A DNA stretch of 64,000 bases from CAWCKS01 sp963763485 (GTDB lineage Bacteria > Pseudomonadota > Alphaproteobacteria > Rhizobiales > Xanthobacteraceae), in contig CAVXOW010000005.1 in NCBI GenBank assembly GCA_963763485.1, positions 248,001-312,000 of the forward strand. The letters run 5' to 3'. This document shows positions 55,018 through 63,760 of this stretch, piece after piece. A model generated the notes under the pieces. It was not told where the DNA came from and made no database searches. It saw only the letters and a program-made list of their open reading frames with translations. The translations under genes were made by a program, and so were the position numbers. Every line of letters begins with the position of its first letter. Position 1 is the first letter of the stretch.

Positions 55018-56127
55018 ATGAACATGCAATTGCGCCCGGGCTCGGAACTGCAAACGGCCACCGCCGTGAAGCCGGCGATCGCCGATTGCGACATTCACCC
55101 GACCCGCAAGAACCTGCGCGACATCTATCCCTATCTCGAGAAGCGCTGGCAGGATCACCTCGATACCTACGGCCTGCAATACTACCAGGGCATGCTGACC
55201 GGCCCGCCCTATCCGAAGGGCCAGCCCAACGCATCGCGCCGCGACGCGGTGCCGCCGGAAGGCGGGCCGCAGGGCTCGTCGCTGAAGTTCATGCAGCAGC
55301 AGCACCTCGATCCGAACAACGTCGCGCTCGGCATTCTCTGCCCGCTCTCGAACCAGGGCCTGCGCAACCATGATCTCGGTGCGGCACTCGCGCACGCGAT
55401 CAACGACTGGCAGATCGCGGAGTGGACCAGTCAGGACAAGCGGCTGCGCGCCTCCGTCGTGGTGCCGACCGAGGACGGCCCGGCGTGTGCCGCGGAAATC
55501 GAGAAGCGCGCCGGCGACAGGAATTTCGCGCAAGTGCTCGTCATGAGCCGCAACACCGAGCCGCTCGGGCAGCGCCGCTATTGGCCGATCTATCAAGCCG
55601 CTGTCGAAGCCGGCTTGCCGATCGGCGTGCACGCGTTCGGCTATGGCGGCCACCCCATTACGTCGGGCGGCTGGCCGAGCTTCTACATCGAGGAGATGGT
55701 CGGCCATGCGCAGTGCCAGCAGTCGGCGCTCGCCAGCATGATCTTCGAGGGCATTTTTGAGCGCTTCCCGAAATTGAAAGTCATTCTGATCGAAAGCGGC
55801 TTCGGCTGGGCGCCGTCGCTGGCGTGGCGGCTCGACAAGATGTGGGAGCGGCTGCGCTCGGAAGTGCCGCACGTGAAGCGGCCGCCGTCGGAATACATCC
55901 GCGACCACGTCTGGTGGTCGACGCAGCCGATGGAAGAGCCCGACAACCGCAAGCACCTGTTCGAGACGGTGGAGTGGCTCGGCTGGGACAAGCTGATGTT
56001 CGCGACCGACTATCCGCATTGGGATTTCGACGATCCGTCGCGGGTGCTGCCGACCGGCGTGTCGAAGGAAAACCAGGACGCATTCTTCATCGGCAATGCG
56101 CGCAAGGTGTTTGGTATCGCCGCTTAA
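55018..56127 (+). CDS. Amidohydrolase family 2 protein, paralog
   Basis: A 369-residue protein of the same amidohydrolase family as the preceding gene: I-A-D-C-D-I-H-P-T near residue 25, I-G-V-H-A-F-G-Y mid-protein, V-I-L-I-E-S-G-F-G-W, and F-A-T-D-Y-P-H-W-D-F-D-D. ATG 55018 was chosen by homology and the 13-bp gap. The tandem pair plus the downstream Rieske protein form a plus-strand operon like the broken one at 21.4-23.3 kb. Confidence 0.88.
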   Translation: MNMQLRPGSELQTATAVKPAIADCDIHPTRKNLRDIYPYLEKRWQDHLDTYGLQYYQGMLTGPPYPKGQPNASRRDAVPPEGGPQGSSLKFMQQQHLDPNNVALGILCPLSNQGLRNHDLGAALAHAINDWQIAEWTSQDKRLRASVVVPTEDGPACAAEIEKRAGDRNFAQVLVMSRNTEPLGQRRYWPIYQAAVEAGLPIGVHAFGYGGHPITSGGWPSFYIEEMVGHAQCQQSALASMIFEGIFERFPKLKVILIESGFGWAPSLAWRLDKMWERLRSEVPHVKRPPSEYIRDHVWWSTQPMEEPDNRKHLFETVEWLGWDKLMFATDYPHWDFDDPSRVLPTGVSKENQDAFFIGNARKVFGIAA

Positions 56128-56175
56128 GCAAGATCGATGAAGTTGATCTACAGAGCAGCGGTAAGTTCAGACTAC

Positions 56176-56284
56176 TCCCTCCCCCCTTGTGGGGGAGGGT
56201 TGGGGAGGGGGGTCCATCGAGGGACTGCCGCCTCGCGACCCACTACGACCCCCACCCCTAACCCCTCCCCACAAGGGGGAGGGG
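56176..56284. repeat. GC-rich palindromic repeat
   Basis: CCCTCCCCCCTTGTGGGGGA ... CCCCTCCCCACAAGGGGGAG with a GGGTCCATCGAGGGACTGC centre. It is the uninterrupted form of 25955-26063 and 34982-35150, located between the amidohydrolase and the Rieske gene. Confidence 0.85.
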
Positions 56285-56303
56285 AAAATAACAAGTCCCC
56301 CGC

Positions 56304-56750
56304 ATGACTCGTCACGTCATTGCCGCGGTGAGCGAACTGCCGCCGGGGTCGCGCAAATTCCTCGTTCTCGAAGACCGTCCAATCGCCATCTTCAATGTGA
56401 AAGGCGAGTTCTTCGGCCTGCTCAATCGCTGTCCGCACCAGGGCGCGGCGCTCTGCGAAGGCCCCCTGATCGGGCTTGCCGAAGCCGATCTCCCCGGCGA
56501 CATCCGCTACACCCGCCAGGGCGAGATCCTGCGCTGCCCCTGGCACGGCTGGGAGTTCGACATCCGCACCGGGCAATCCTATTGCGATCCGAAGAAATTC
56601 CGCGTGCCGGCCTACGAGGTCAACGTCGAGCCGGGCACCAGCGTGGTGAAGGGGCCCTACATCGCCGAGACGCTCAACGTCGCGGTCGAGAACGACTACG
56701 TCGTGGTGGAGCTTTGTGATCCCGCGCAGCGCACCTTCTCCTCATCCTGA
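56304..56750 (+). CDS. Standalone Rieske [2Fe-2S] protein
   Basis: A 148-residue Rieske ferredoxin-like protein. Ligands are C-P-H-Q-G-A-A-L-C-E-G and C-P-W-H-G-W-E-F, and the C-terminus has A-V-E-N-D-Y-V-V-V. Unlike the 438-residue oxygenase in this window, it has no catalytic iron domain and so is an electron carrier. The stop codon lies within a palindromic repeat that begins at 56740. It follows two amidohydrolase genes. Confidence 0.9.
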   Translation: MTRHVIAAVSELPPGSRKFLVLEDRPIAIFNVKGEFFGLLNRCPHQGAALCEGPLIGLAEADLPGDIRYTRQGEILRCPWHGWEFDIRTGQSYCDPKKFRVPAYEVNVEPGTSVVKGPYIAETLNVAVENDYVVVELCDPAQRTFSSS

Positions 56751-56841
56751 GGATCACGGCGAAGCCGTGCGTCTCGAAGGATGAGCGCCACCGATCGGGC
56801 CTCATGGTTCGAGACGCGCTTCGCGATCCTCACCATGAGGG
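56740..56841. repeat. Palindromic repeat (CCTCATCCTGAGG type)
   Basis: CTCATCCTGAGGAT and GCGTCTCGAAGGATGAG are followed by GCCTCATGGTTCGAGACGCG and GATCCTCACCATGAGG. It supplies the last codons and stop of the Rieske gene and abuts the next gene. Confidence 0.78.
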
Positions 56842-56852
56842 GCCGAAGCAAG

Positions 56853-57668
56853 ATGAAACAAAAAATGCTCCAGCAGATCACCGATTTTCATGACGAAGGC
56901 GCGGAGCTCCGCGCGCTGCTATCGACGCTCACCGACAGCGATTGGGAGCGCAAGACGTTGTTCAAGGACTGGACCGTCAACGACGTCGTGCTGCACCTGC
57001 ATTCGGGCGACCTCAACGCGGCCGCCTCGGTGCGCGATCCGGCCGAATACGAGGCGCTCCGCCGCGACATTCAGGACAAGCGCAAGGGCGGGATGTCGCT
57101 CGTCGCGGAAACGCGCGAGCGCTATCCCGGCTTGCGTGGCAAGGCATTGCTGGCGCGCTGGTGGGCCCAACTGGAACAGCTGTGCGAGTTATTGGCCGCA
57201 AAAGATCCGGCCGCGCGGCTGAGCTGGGCCGGCCCGACCATGGCGGTGAAAATGTTCACCACGGCGCGACAGATGGAGACCTGGGCGCACGGCCAGGAAA
57301 TCTATGACGTGATGGGGCGCGAGCGCGTGTTCCACGATCGCCTGCGCAACGTCGCCGAGATCGGTGTGCGCACCTTCGGCTGGACCTTTGCCAACCGCAA
57401 GCAGCCGCCGCCCGGCGACGTTCCCTATGTGCGCCTCAAGGCACCGTCGGGCGCGATCTGGGAATGGAACGCGCCGTCGGCCGAGAACGTCGTCGAGGGC
57501 GACGGCGTCGAGTTCTGCCAGGTCGTGACGCAGACGCGTAATGTCGGCGACACCTCGTTGAAGGTCACAGGCGACGTGGCGCGGCAATGGATGGCGCTGG
57601 CGCAATGCTTTGCCGGCCCGCCCAACGACCCGCCGGCCAAGGGCGCGCGGTTCAAGGCAAAGAACTGA
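56853..57668 (+). CDS. DinB/mycothiol-dependent maleylpyruvate isomerase-like protein (TIGR03084-type)
   Basis: A 271-residue protein with an N-terminal four-helix DinB-like bundle (L-T-D-S-D-W-E-R-K-T-L-F, D-W-T-V-N-D-V-V-L-H-L-H with metal-binding histidine, and W-A-H-G-Q-E-I-Y-D further on). A conserved C-terminal domain includes A-P-S-G-A-I-W-E-W-N. It resembles the TIGR03084 family, of unknown role. ATG 56853 follows the repeat; earlier in-frame codons lie inside it. Confidence 0.82.
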   Translation: MKQKMLQQITDFHDEGAELRALLSTLTDSDWERKTLFKDWTVNDVVLHLHSGDLNAAASVRDPAEYEALRRDIQDKRKGGMSLVAETRERYPGLRGKALLARWWAQLEQLCELLAAKDPAARLSWAGPTMAVKMFTTARQMETWAHGQEIYDVMGRERVFHDRLRNVAEIGVRTFGWTFANRKQPPPGDVPYVRLKAPSGAIWEWNAPSAENVVEGDGVEFCQVVTQTRNVGDTSLKVTGDVARQWMALAQCFAGPPNDPPAKGARFKAKN

Positions 57669-57757
57669 ATCTCAGATTCACGCGACCAAGAGTCGCACGA
57701 AAATCGCGAAAAGCGATGCTGGTTCAGCCTATTGCGCGTCACCGGTGGTCGCGCAGT

Positions 57758-58141
57758 TTACGGCGCAAAACTCGAGCGCGCCTTGACGCCCCAGTGGCCG
57801 TTTTCGTTCGTCACGACGTAGATTAAATCGTAGCCGCTGATCACGCTGCCGTCCTTGCGGTAGCGGGTGAAGCGGGTGTCGAAATGCACTTTGTCGGCGC
57901 CGGCATGGATCACATTGCGCCGGTCCCACTTCGAGTGATCCCATTCCTTCAGCGCCTCGGTCTGGTAGCGCTTCGGCGTGAAGTCTTCCTTGTTGAGGAT
58001 GACCATCTTGCCGGACGCGATACGTACCGATGGAAAGTTGAACGTTCTGGCGTGGGCCTCGGGATCGCGCGCGTTGAACGCGGTCATGAAGTCGTCGAGG
58101 CATTTCATCGCCGCGTTGATCGCGGCTGTATGGTCGGTCAT
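57758..58141 (-). CDS. SnoaL/NTF2-like protein
   Basis: A 127-residue NTF2-fold protein: helix C-L-D-D-F-M-T-A-F-N-A-R-D-P-E, then T-F-N-F-P-S-V-R-I-A-S-G and C-terminal strands T-R-F-T-R-Y-R-K-D-G. Its ATG overlaps the stop of the ATP-grasp gene by 4 bp, so it ends a three-gene operon with that enzyme and a polysaccharide deacetylase. Role unknown. Confidence 0.8.
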   Translation of the reverse strand: MTDHTAAINAAMKCLDDFMTAFNARDPEAHARTFNFPSVRIASGKMVILNKEDFTPKRYQTEALKEWDHSKWDRRNVIHAGADKVHFDTRFTRYRKDGSVISGYDLIYVVTNENGHWGVKARSSFAP

Positions 58142-59391
58142 CGCTTCTTCAGCTCCAGTTTCGGAGCGTCGAGCTTAACCGGCGGCTCCGACGAACTGAA
58201 GAGGCGTCGCATCAGGACGCGATAGAGCGTGATCGGAATATCGACGATTGCCGGCATCGGATCGTCGAGCGCAAAGGTCGAGAACACCAGGCGCCGCTTC
58301 AGGCTCGCCAGATAGACATCGATGTCGAGCTGGTCGCGCGCGATAAGGTGCAGCGCGGCCGCGATATCGCGTGTGGTGTGCACCCATGCAACATCGGTTT
58401 TGGCCACGGCGGGGCGCACCGGCTTGCCGCTGGCGATGTTCTGCATCGCCTGCGCAAAATTCAAACCCGCCGCGTCGCACAGCGCGATCCACGACCAGGG
58501 CCGGGGATTGACGTCGAGGATCTTGTGAACACGCTCGCGCGCGTCGAACTTGTATTCGATTTCGACCAACCCCTCGAAATTGCTGGTGCTGAGCAGCTTG
58601 ACCGAGGCTTGCCGCACGGCCGCGTTTGGCCAGACCTCGACGAATGTCGAGGTATAGCTGAACTCGATCGGATACTGCCGCGTCCGCCGCGCGGTCATGT
58701 CCAGGACCGGTGCGCCGGCGTGCCACAGCGCGGCGTAGGAGAACTGCGTTTCGCCGCCGCCCTCGATCAGCTCCTGCACCACGACGTTGTCGGGCCCGAC
58801 CAGTTCGGCGGCCTCGCGATAGCGGGTCACGAACTCGTCCCGCGTATTCGCGCGCCAGGCCTTTGCGCGGGTGAAGGCGTTCGGCGCCAGGCGTTGTGCG
58901 GGCTTCAGTACGACCGGAAAGGTCATCTCGATCGAAGCGGCTTCGCTGTCCGAGCGTACGCGAAAATTCTTCGGCACGGCGATGCCGGCCTCCGCCGCGC
59001 GCTGCGCCAGCAACTGCTTGTCGCATAGCACATTCAGGCTATCCCAGCCCGAGCTGAACAACCGGAACGTACCGCTAAGCCGCTGCTGCTCCGACGCCAC
59101 CAACTTCACCTCGGCATCGCCGCACGGCAGCAGTAACCAGTTGCGGAATCCGTGAGTTGAAGCGAGGATGAGCAGGTTGTCGGCGGCATCAGGCGCGTCG
59201 GGCCCCGCCCAATCGAATTGACGGCGGACGAAGTGCGACCAGCGCGGCAGCGGGTGATCGTTGGTGACGAGCGCAACGGGAATGCCAAGCCGCCCGAAGC
59301 TCCGGGCCATGGCCAGCGCGCCATGGGCGCCGCCCAGCAGCACGACGCCAGCGAGCGGTTCGCCCGTTACCATGTTCGGATCAGGCCGCAT
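58138..59391 (-). CDS. ATP-grasp ligase-like protein
   Basis: A 417-residue ATP-grasp enzyme (carboxylate-amine/thiol ligase superfamily). An N-terminal Rossmann-like domain (V-V-L-L-G-G-A-H-G-A-L-A-M-A-R-S) precedes the ATP-grasp core: K-Q-L-L-A-Q-R-A-A-E-A-G, F-P-V-V-L-K-P-A-Q-R, V-V-V-Q-E-L-I-E-G-G-G-E, and the metal site V-E-I-E-Y-K-F-D ... L-D-V-N-P-R-P-W. It would couple ATP to forming an amide or similar bond. The ATG at 59391 (ATG 59373 or GTG 59397 possible) overlaps the deacetylase stop by about 10 bp. Confidence 0.87.
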   Translation of the reverse strand: MRPDPNMVTGEPLAGVVLLGGAHGALAMARSFGRLGIPVALVTNDHPLPRWSHFVRRQFDWAGPDAPDAADNLLILASTHGFRNWLLLPCGDAEVKLVASEQQRLSGTFRLFSSGWDSLNVLCDKQLLAQRAAEAGIAVPKNFRVRSDSEAASIEMTFPVVLKPAQRLAPNAFTRAKAWRANTRDEFVTRYREAAELVGPDNVVVQELIEGGGETQFSYAALWHAGAPVLDMTARRTRQYPIEFSYTSTFVEVWPNAAVRQASVKLLSTSNFEGLVEIEYKFDARERVHKILDVNPRPWSWIALCDAAGLNFAQAMQNIASGKPVRPAVAKTDVAWVHTTRDIAAALHLIARDQLDIDVYLASLKRRLVFSTFALDDPMPAIVDIPITLYRVLMRRLFSSSEPPVKLDAPKLELKKR

Positions 59392-60460
59392 CGACACGAC
59401 GGAAACCGTTCCACACGGCCGTAGCGGCGCCTGACGTGAGCACCGTCAGCAACCGTTCGTCCTGGTAGTTGCCGTTCAGCGACAGCCGCGGCAGCGCCAT
59501 CAGGTGCGCGGCATTCTCGGCGAACACCATGCCCGGCCGCGTCGTCACCGCGGTCTTGAAGCCGACCTTGGCGGCGATCGCAAAATCGCGCGCGGTGGCG
59601 GCGAGGCGATCGCCGTAGGGATAGGCGAGATGATCGGCCGGCAGGCCGAGCTTGCTCTGAACGGCGGCGCGGCTCATCGCCATCTCGCGTTCGGCGTTCT
59701 CGGCGCTCGCGTGCGCGAGATTGCAATGGCTCATGGTGTGCGCGCCGATCGTGACCAGGGGATCGGCGGCAAACGATGTCAGTTCCTGCCAGGACATGCA
59801 GAGTTCGGGCGCGATCGCCGTCTCGTCGACCTGATGCCGGCGGCACAGATCCGACATCGCGCTCGCGACCTCGTGGTCGGTTGGCATGCCGCGTAGCCAG
59901 TCGTGCAGCGTCGCGAACGCCTCGGCCTTGGCCTCCGCGGTCGAGGCATCGATGCGCGTGTCGATGCCGCCGATCGGCGCATCGATCACGTCCGAATTCC
60001 TGATCACGCGTTCCAGCGCGACCCACCAAAGCCGGCCATGCCCGCAGGCGAAATCGCCGGCGACATAGACCGCGAATGGCGCGCCGAACTCGCGCATGAC
60101 CGGCAGCGCATGGTCGCGGTTGTCGCGATAGCCGTCGTCGAAGGTGAAGCAGGCGAAGCGCCGCGACAGGTCGCCCGTGGTCAGGCGACGGTGCATCTCG
60201 TCGAGGCTGACGATGTCGACGTCGAGCTCGCGGATGTGCGCCAGCGTCTGCCGCAGGAACTCCGGCGTGATTTCGAGATGACGGTTCGGCTGGAATGCGT
60301 CGCTGCGCGGCGGCCGCACGTGGTGCAGCATGAAGATGGTGCCCGCGCCGCCGAAGATCGAGCGCAGGAGACGGGTGGCACCGGAGAAGTAGAGGGCTTC
60401 AAGTCCGGCGCGAATGATGCTGTGACGAATGCTCTTCATCGCTGGCGCCGCGTTGCTCAT
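59381..60460 (-). CDS. Polysaccharide deacetylase (NodB-fold)
   Basis: A 359-residue carbohydrate esterase family 4 protein. Motif 1 is F-T-F-D-D-G-Y, the metal histidines are in G-A-H-T-M-S-H, and motif 3 is L-A-Y-P-Y-G. It removes N- or O-acetyl groups from glycans. ATG 60460 (or 60439) is the likely start; the upstream in-frame extension overlaps the divergent OmpA-like gene region. It is first in an operon with ATP-grasp and SnoaL-like genes, suggesting modification of an envelope sugar. Confidence 0.88.
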   Translation of the reverse strand: MSNAAPAMKSIRHSIIRAGLEALYFSGATRLLRSIFGGAGTIFMLHHVRPPRSDAFQPNRHLEITPEFLRQTLAHIRELDVDIVSLDEMHRRLTTGDLSRRFACFTFDDGYRDNRDHALPVMREFGAPFAVYVAGDFACGHGRLWWVALERVIRNSDVIDAPIGGIDTRIDASTAEAKAEAFATLHDWLRGMPTDHEVASAMSDLCRRHQVDETAIAPELCMSWQELTSFAADPLVTIGAHTMSHCNLAHASAENAEREMAMSRAAVQSKLGLPADHLAYPYGDRLAATARDFAIAAKVGFKTAVTTRPGMVFAENAAHLMALPRLSLNGNYQDERLLTVLTSGAATAVWNGFRRVDAA

Positions 60461-60609
60461 GTCGAATGGAACGCGTCGCATCCTGACCGCCACCCTTGAA
60501 GAAAACGTTAGCCAGGCCGGCCAAACTGGCCGAAAGCTCGGGAACCATTTGGAAATTGACACTCGGCAGGCGGTTTGTTTTGTGTCCTCACGGGGACAAA
60601 GGTCGTTGG

Positions 60610-62005
60610 ATGCGCACGCTCTTAAGGTGGGTCCGGAAGTGGTGGCCAGGGCTCATACCTCTGGGGTTGTTGTGGATTTGGGCGGCCTGGGTGAACACCG
60701 TCGCCTGGGAGACCGACCTTGCGGGGCGGGCCGCCGCCGCGCTGAAGGGCAACGTGCTCGACCGTGCCCGTGTCGAAGCTGACGGCCGCGACCTGACCCT
60801 GTCGGCCGATGCCTTCTCGGAAGAGGGCCGGCAAAGTGCGCTGGCGATCGTCGAGGCCGTTCCCGGAACGAGACTCGTTCAGGACAAGACGCGTGTCGTC
60901 CCGGAGGCAAAGCCGTTTGCCTGGTCGGGCGAGCGCGACGTGACGCGCTTTACGCTGTCGGGCAATGTACCGTCTCCCGCTGCGCGCGGCCGGCTTGATG
61001 ATGCCCTGCGGGCGCTTGCCGGCAACACCGAGATCGCCGATCGGATGGAGTATGCGCGCGGCGCACCGCTGCGGTTCGATGGCGCAGCCCAGCTTCTGAT
61101 CGAGCAACTGGCGCGCTTGAGCAGCGGCAAGATCGTGTTGTCGGATACCGCCATCAGCCTGAAGGGCATGGCGCGCGAGCTCGGCGGGCGTGAAGCGATT
61201 GCCGATGCCCTGAAGAAACTGCCGGAGGGATTTTCGGTCAGCGAGAATGTGATCCAGGCGCCGCCTTACATCTTCCAGGCCAATAAGGATCCGGTCGCCG
61301 CGACCGTGACGCTGTCCGGCTACGTTCCGGACAACAACATCCACGGGACCATCATCGCTGCGGCAAAGCGCAAGTTCTTCAATGAGCAGATCGTCGACAA
61401 TCTCAAGCCCAGCGTCGGCTCGCCGTCGGGCTTTACGCAAGGAGTGGTTGAGGCGCTCGGCGGACTGTCACGGCTGTCGACCGGCGCGCTGACGGTGTCC
61501 GATACCGACGTCAAGCTCGCGGGCGACGCCTTCTACGATCTCGCCATCGATCAGATTCGCGCGGAGCTGCGTACCGATTTGCCGCAAGGCTGGCGCGCCA
61601 CCGCCGACATCACGGCGAAGCCGCCGGCAAGTTCCGTCGATCCGACCGTCTGCCAGCAACTGTTTGGCGAGCTGCTGGCGAAATCGAAAATTCGCTTCGA
61701 ATCCGCCAAAGCGACGATCGACCGCGATTCCGCCGGTCTGCTCGATCGCATGATCGAAACGGCGATGCGCTGCCCGAGCGCCGCCATCGAGGTTGGCGGC
61801 CATACCGATACGGACGGCGACGCCGACGCCAACATGGCGATTATCACAACGCCGCGCCCAGGCCGTGGTCGATTACATGGTGCGCGCCGGTGTGCCGGCC
61901 GATCGCCTGAAGGCCGTCGGCTATGGTGCGACCGAGCCGATAGCGTCGAACGACACCGACGAAGGCAAGGCGCAAAACCGGCGGATCGAATTTCTGGTGC
62001 GGTGA
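60610..62005 (+). pseudogene. OmpA-like protein with BON-like repeats, frameshifted
   Basis: An N-terminal membrane helix (P-L-G-L-L-W-I-W-A-A-W-V) is followed by several BON-like repeats (for example V-T-L-S-G-Y-V-P-D-N-N, L-S-G-N-V-P-S-P-A-A-R) and a C-terminal OmpA peptidoglycan-binding domain. The OmpA domain begins I-R-F-E-S-A-K-A-T-I and G-G-H-T-D-T-D-G. A frame change at about 61845-61850 is needed to reach R-R-A-Q-A-V-V-D-Y-M, G-Y-G-A-T-E-P-I and N-R-R-I-E-F-L at 62005. The layout resembles mycobacterial ArfA. An ATG at 60496 is also in frame, but 60610 fits better. Confidence 0.82.
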
Positions 62006-62010
62006 AATTG

Positions 62011-62307
62011 ATGAGCTATTTTGTCACATTCCACTGGATGTGGTTCGCGGGCGCGGCGCTGATCGGACTTGCGATGGGCTGGATCGCGATCGTGCAGCGC
62101 GGTACCGGCCTCGGCAAGCGTGCGATGCAGATCGCTGCTGCCGTTCTTCTGCTTGCGGTCGTGCTGTCGGCCGTGCGCCTGCTGCCCGGGCGATTTGGCT
62201 ACTGGCTTGATCTCGGGCTTGCCATGCTTTCAGTCTATTTTGTGGGCTGCGCGATCGGTTCGTGGTTGCGCGAGCGCGTGATCTGGCGTTCGGCGTCTCG
62301 ACCTTAA
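62011..62307 (+). CDS. Small three-helix membrane protein
   Basis: A 98-residue protein with three hydrophobic segments (W-F-A-G-A-A-L-I-G-L-A-M-G, M-Q-I-A-A-A-V-L-L-L-A-V-V-L, L-A-M-L-S-V-Y-F-V-G-C-A-I-G). It starts 5 bp after the OmpA-like stop. I do not recognise the family; association with the OmpA/BON protein is inferred from position. Confidence 0.75.
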   Translation: MSYFVTFHWMWFAGAALIGLAMGWIAIVQRGTGLGKRAMQIAAAVLLLAVVLSAVRLLPGRFGYWLDLGLAMLSVYFVGCAIGSWLRERVIWRSASRP

Positions 62308-62606
62308 GCGCTGTTTTTGCGCTCGCCCATTGAACCTGACGATCCGGTAACGATGTCTAACTAGTCGTTCCTGGCGGCGCCGCGCGAGGCAAGTGGCCGC
62401 GCCTGCCGCGCTGTTCGTTTTTGCATCGCGGATGGCGCCGGAACCGAAATTCGGCGCGTCGTCGAATTCTTAAGGATGCCGGATACCGCGGCCGGGCAGG
62501 CCTCGCGAAGGGGTGATAGTTCTGCTACCACGGTCGGCAGAAGCCAAGAGGGGGCATTTCGGCGTTGCGGTATTTCGCGGCCGAAGGAGCGAATTTCGAG
62601 GTCTAG
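62308..62606. other. Intergenic region (299 bp)
   Basis: Between two plus-strand membrane-protein genes. It ends with a GAGG site before 62607 and likely holds that gene's promoter. No gene or large palindrome seen. Confidence 0.45.
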
Positions 62607-63692
62607 ATGCTGCGATCCGTTCGCAGAACGATGGTGTTCCTGCGCGACAAGCAGATCCTGCACAAAGTGGGCGTCCTGCTCAGCATCACGATTATCGGCG
62701 TAGCTTGTTATGTCCTCTACCACATGCTGCGGGATCTCGACTTCGACGAAGTCGTGGATGCGATCAGGGACACCGAGCCGCGGCAGATTGCGCTGTCGGC
62801 GCTGTTTGTCTCGGCCGGCTATTTGACGCTCACGCTCTACGACCTGTTCGCTCTGCGGACGATCGGGCGCGCTGACATTCCCTACCGGATCGCGGCGCTC
62901 GCCGGCTTCACGAGCTACTCGGTGGGACACAATGTCGGCGCCAGCGTCCTGACCGGCGGCGCGGTGCGCTATCGCATCTATTCCAACTGGGGCCTGACCG
63001 GCGTCGATGTCGCCAAGATCTGCTTCATCGCCGGCTTGACGTTCTGGCTCGGTAATGCCGCGGTCCTCGGGCTCGGCATCGCCTTCCATCCCGAGGCCGC
63101 GAAAGCAATCGACCAGCTGCCGGTCTGGCTCAACCGGACCTTCGGGATCGGCATGCTGATTGGCCTGATCGGCTATGTCGGATGGGTTTGGGCCCGCCCG
63201 CGCCGCATGGGCCGCGGACCCTGGACGGTCGTATTGCCGGGCGGTCCGTTGACGCTGCTGCAGATCGGGATCGGGATCATTGATCTCGCCTGCTGCGCGC
63301 TTGCGATGTACATGCTGGTCCCGGACGAGCCGCATATCGGCTTCGTCACGGTGGCAGTGATCTTCGTCTCGGCGACGCTGCTCGGCTTTGCCAGCCACTC
63401 GCCCGGAGGGCTGGGCGTGTTCGACGCCGCCATGCTGGTCGGGCTGTGGCAGATGGACCGCGAGGACCTTCTCGCCGGGCTCTTATTGTTTCGCGTGCTT
63501 TACTACATTACGCCATTCGTGTTGTCGCTGTGTATCCTGGCTATTCGCGAGCTGGTGACCAGCGCCCAGGCGCGCCGTCGTGCAACTGACATGTCCGATG
63601 TTGTACCGTCGGCAAGTGATTTGATCGCAGCCGAACTCGATCCGCGGACAATCAACCGATCCATGGCGAAGGAGAAGAGTCGTCGGGCGTGA
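62607..63692 (+). CDS. UPF0104/lysylphosphatidylglycerol synthase TM-domain protein
   Basis: A 361-residue multi-pass inner-membrane protein of the UPF0104 (YbhN/AglD/MprF membrane-domain-like) family. Typical segments are R-Q-I-A-L-S-A-L-F-V-S-A-G-Y, Y-S-V-G-H-N-V-G-A-S-V-L-T-G-G-A-V-R-Y-R, and H-S-P-G-G-L-G-V-F-D-A-A. There is no soluble aminoacyl-transferase domain as in full MprF, so lipid flipping or a related envelope function is a guess. It is followed by the start of a probable sensor kinase. Confidence 0.85.
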   Translation: MLRSVRRTMVFLRDKQILHKVGVLLSITIIGVACYVLYHMLRDLDFDEVVDAIRDTEPRQIALSALFVSAGYLTLTLYDLFALRTIGRADIPYRIAALAGFTSYSVGHNVGASVLTGGAVRYRIYSNWGLTGVDVAKICFIAGLTFWLGNAAVLGLGIAFHPEAAKAIDQLPVWLNRTFGIGMLIGLIGYVGWVWARPRRMGRGPWTVVLPGGPLTLLQIGIGIIDLACCALAMYMLVPDEPHIGFVTVAVIFVSATLLGFASHSPGGLGVFDAAMLVGLWQMDREDLLAGLLLFRVLYYITPFVLSLCILAIRELVTSAQARRRATDMSDVVPSASDLIAAELDPRTINRSMAKEKSRRA

Positions 63693-63760
63693 CCGGCTTT
63701 GCTCTTCGAGACGCGAGCCGGTGGAAAGTCGGCCGAACGCCGTGAGCAAGAGAGCGCCGG

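Noticed and set aside
54955..56019. A minus-strand open frame opposite the second amidohydrolase
   Set aside because: Antisense shadow; the plus strand has metal-binding motifs and correct spacing in an operon.
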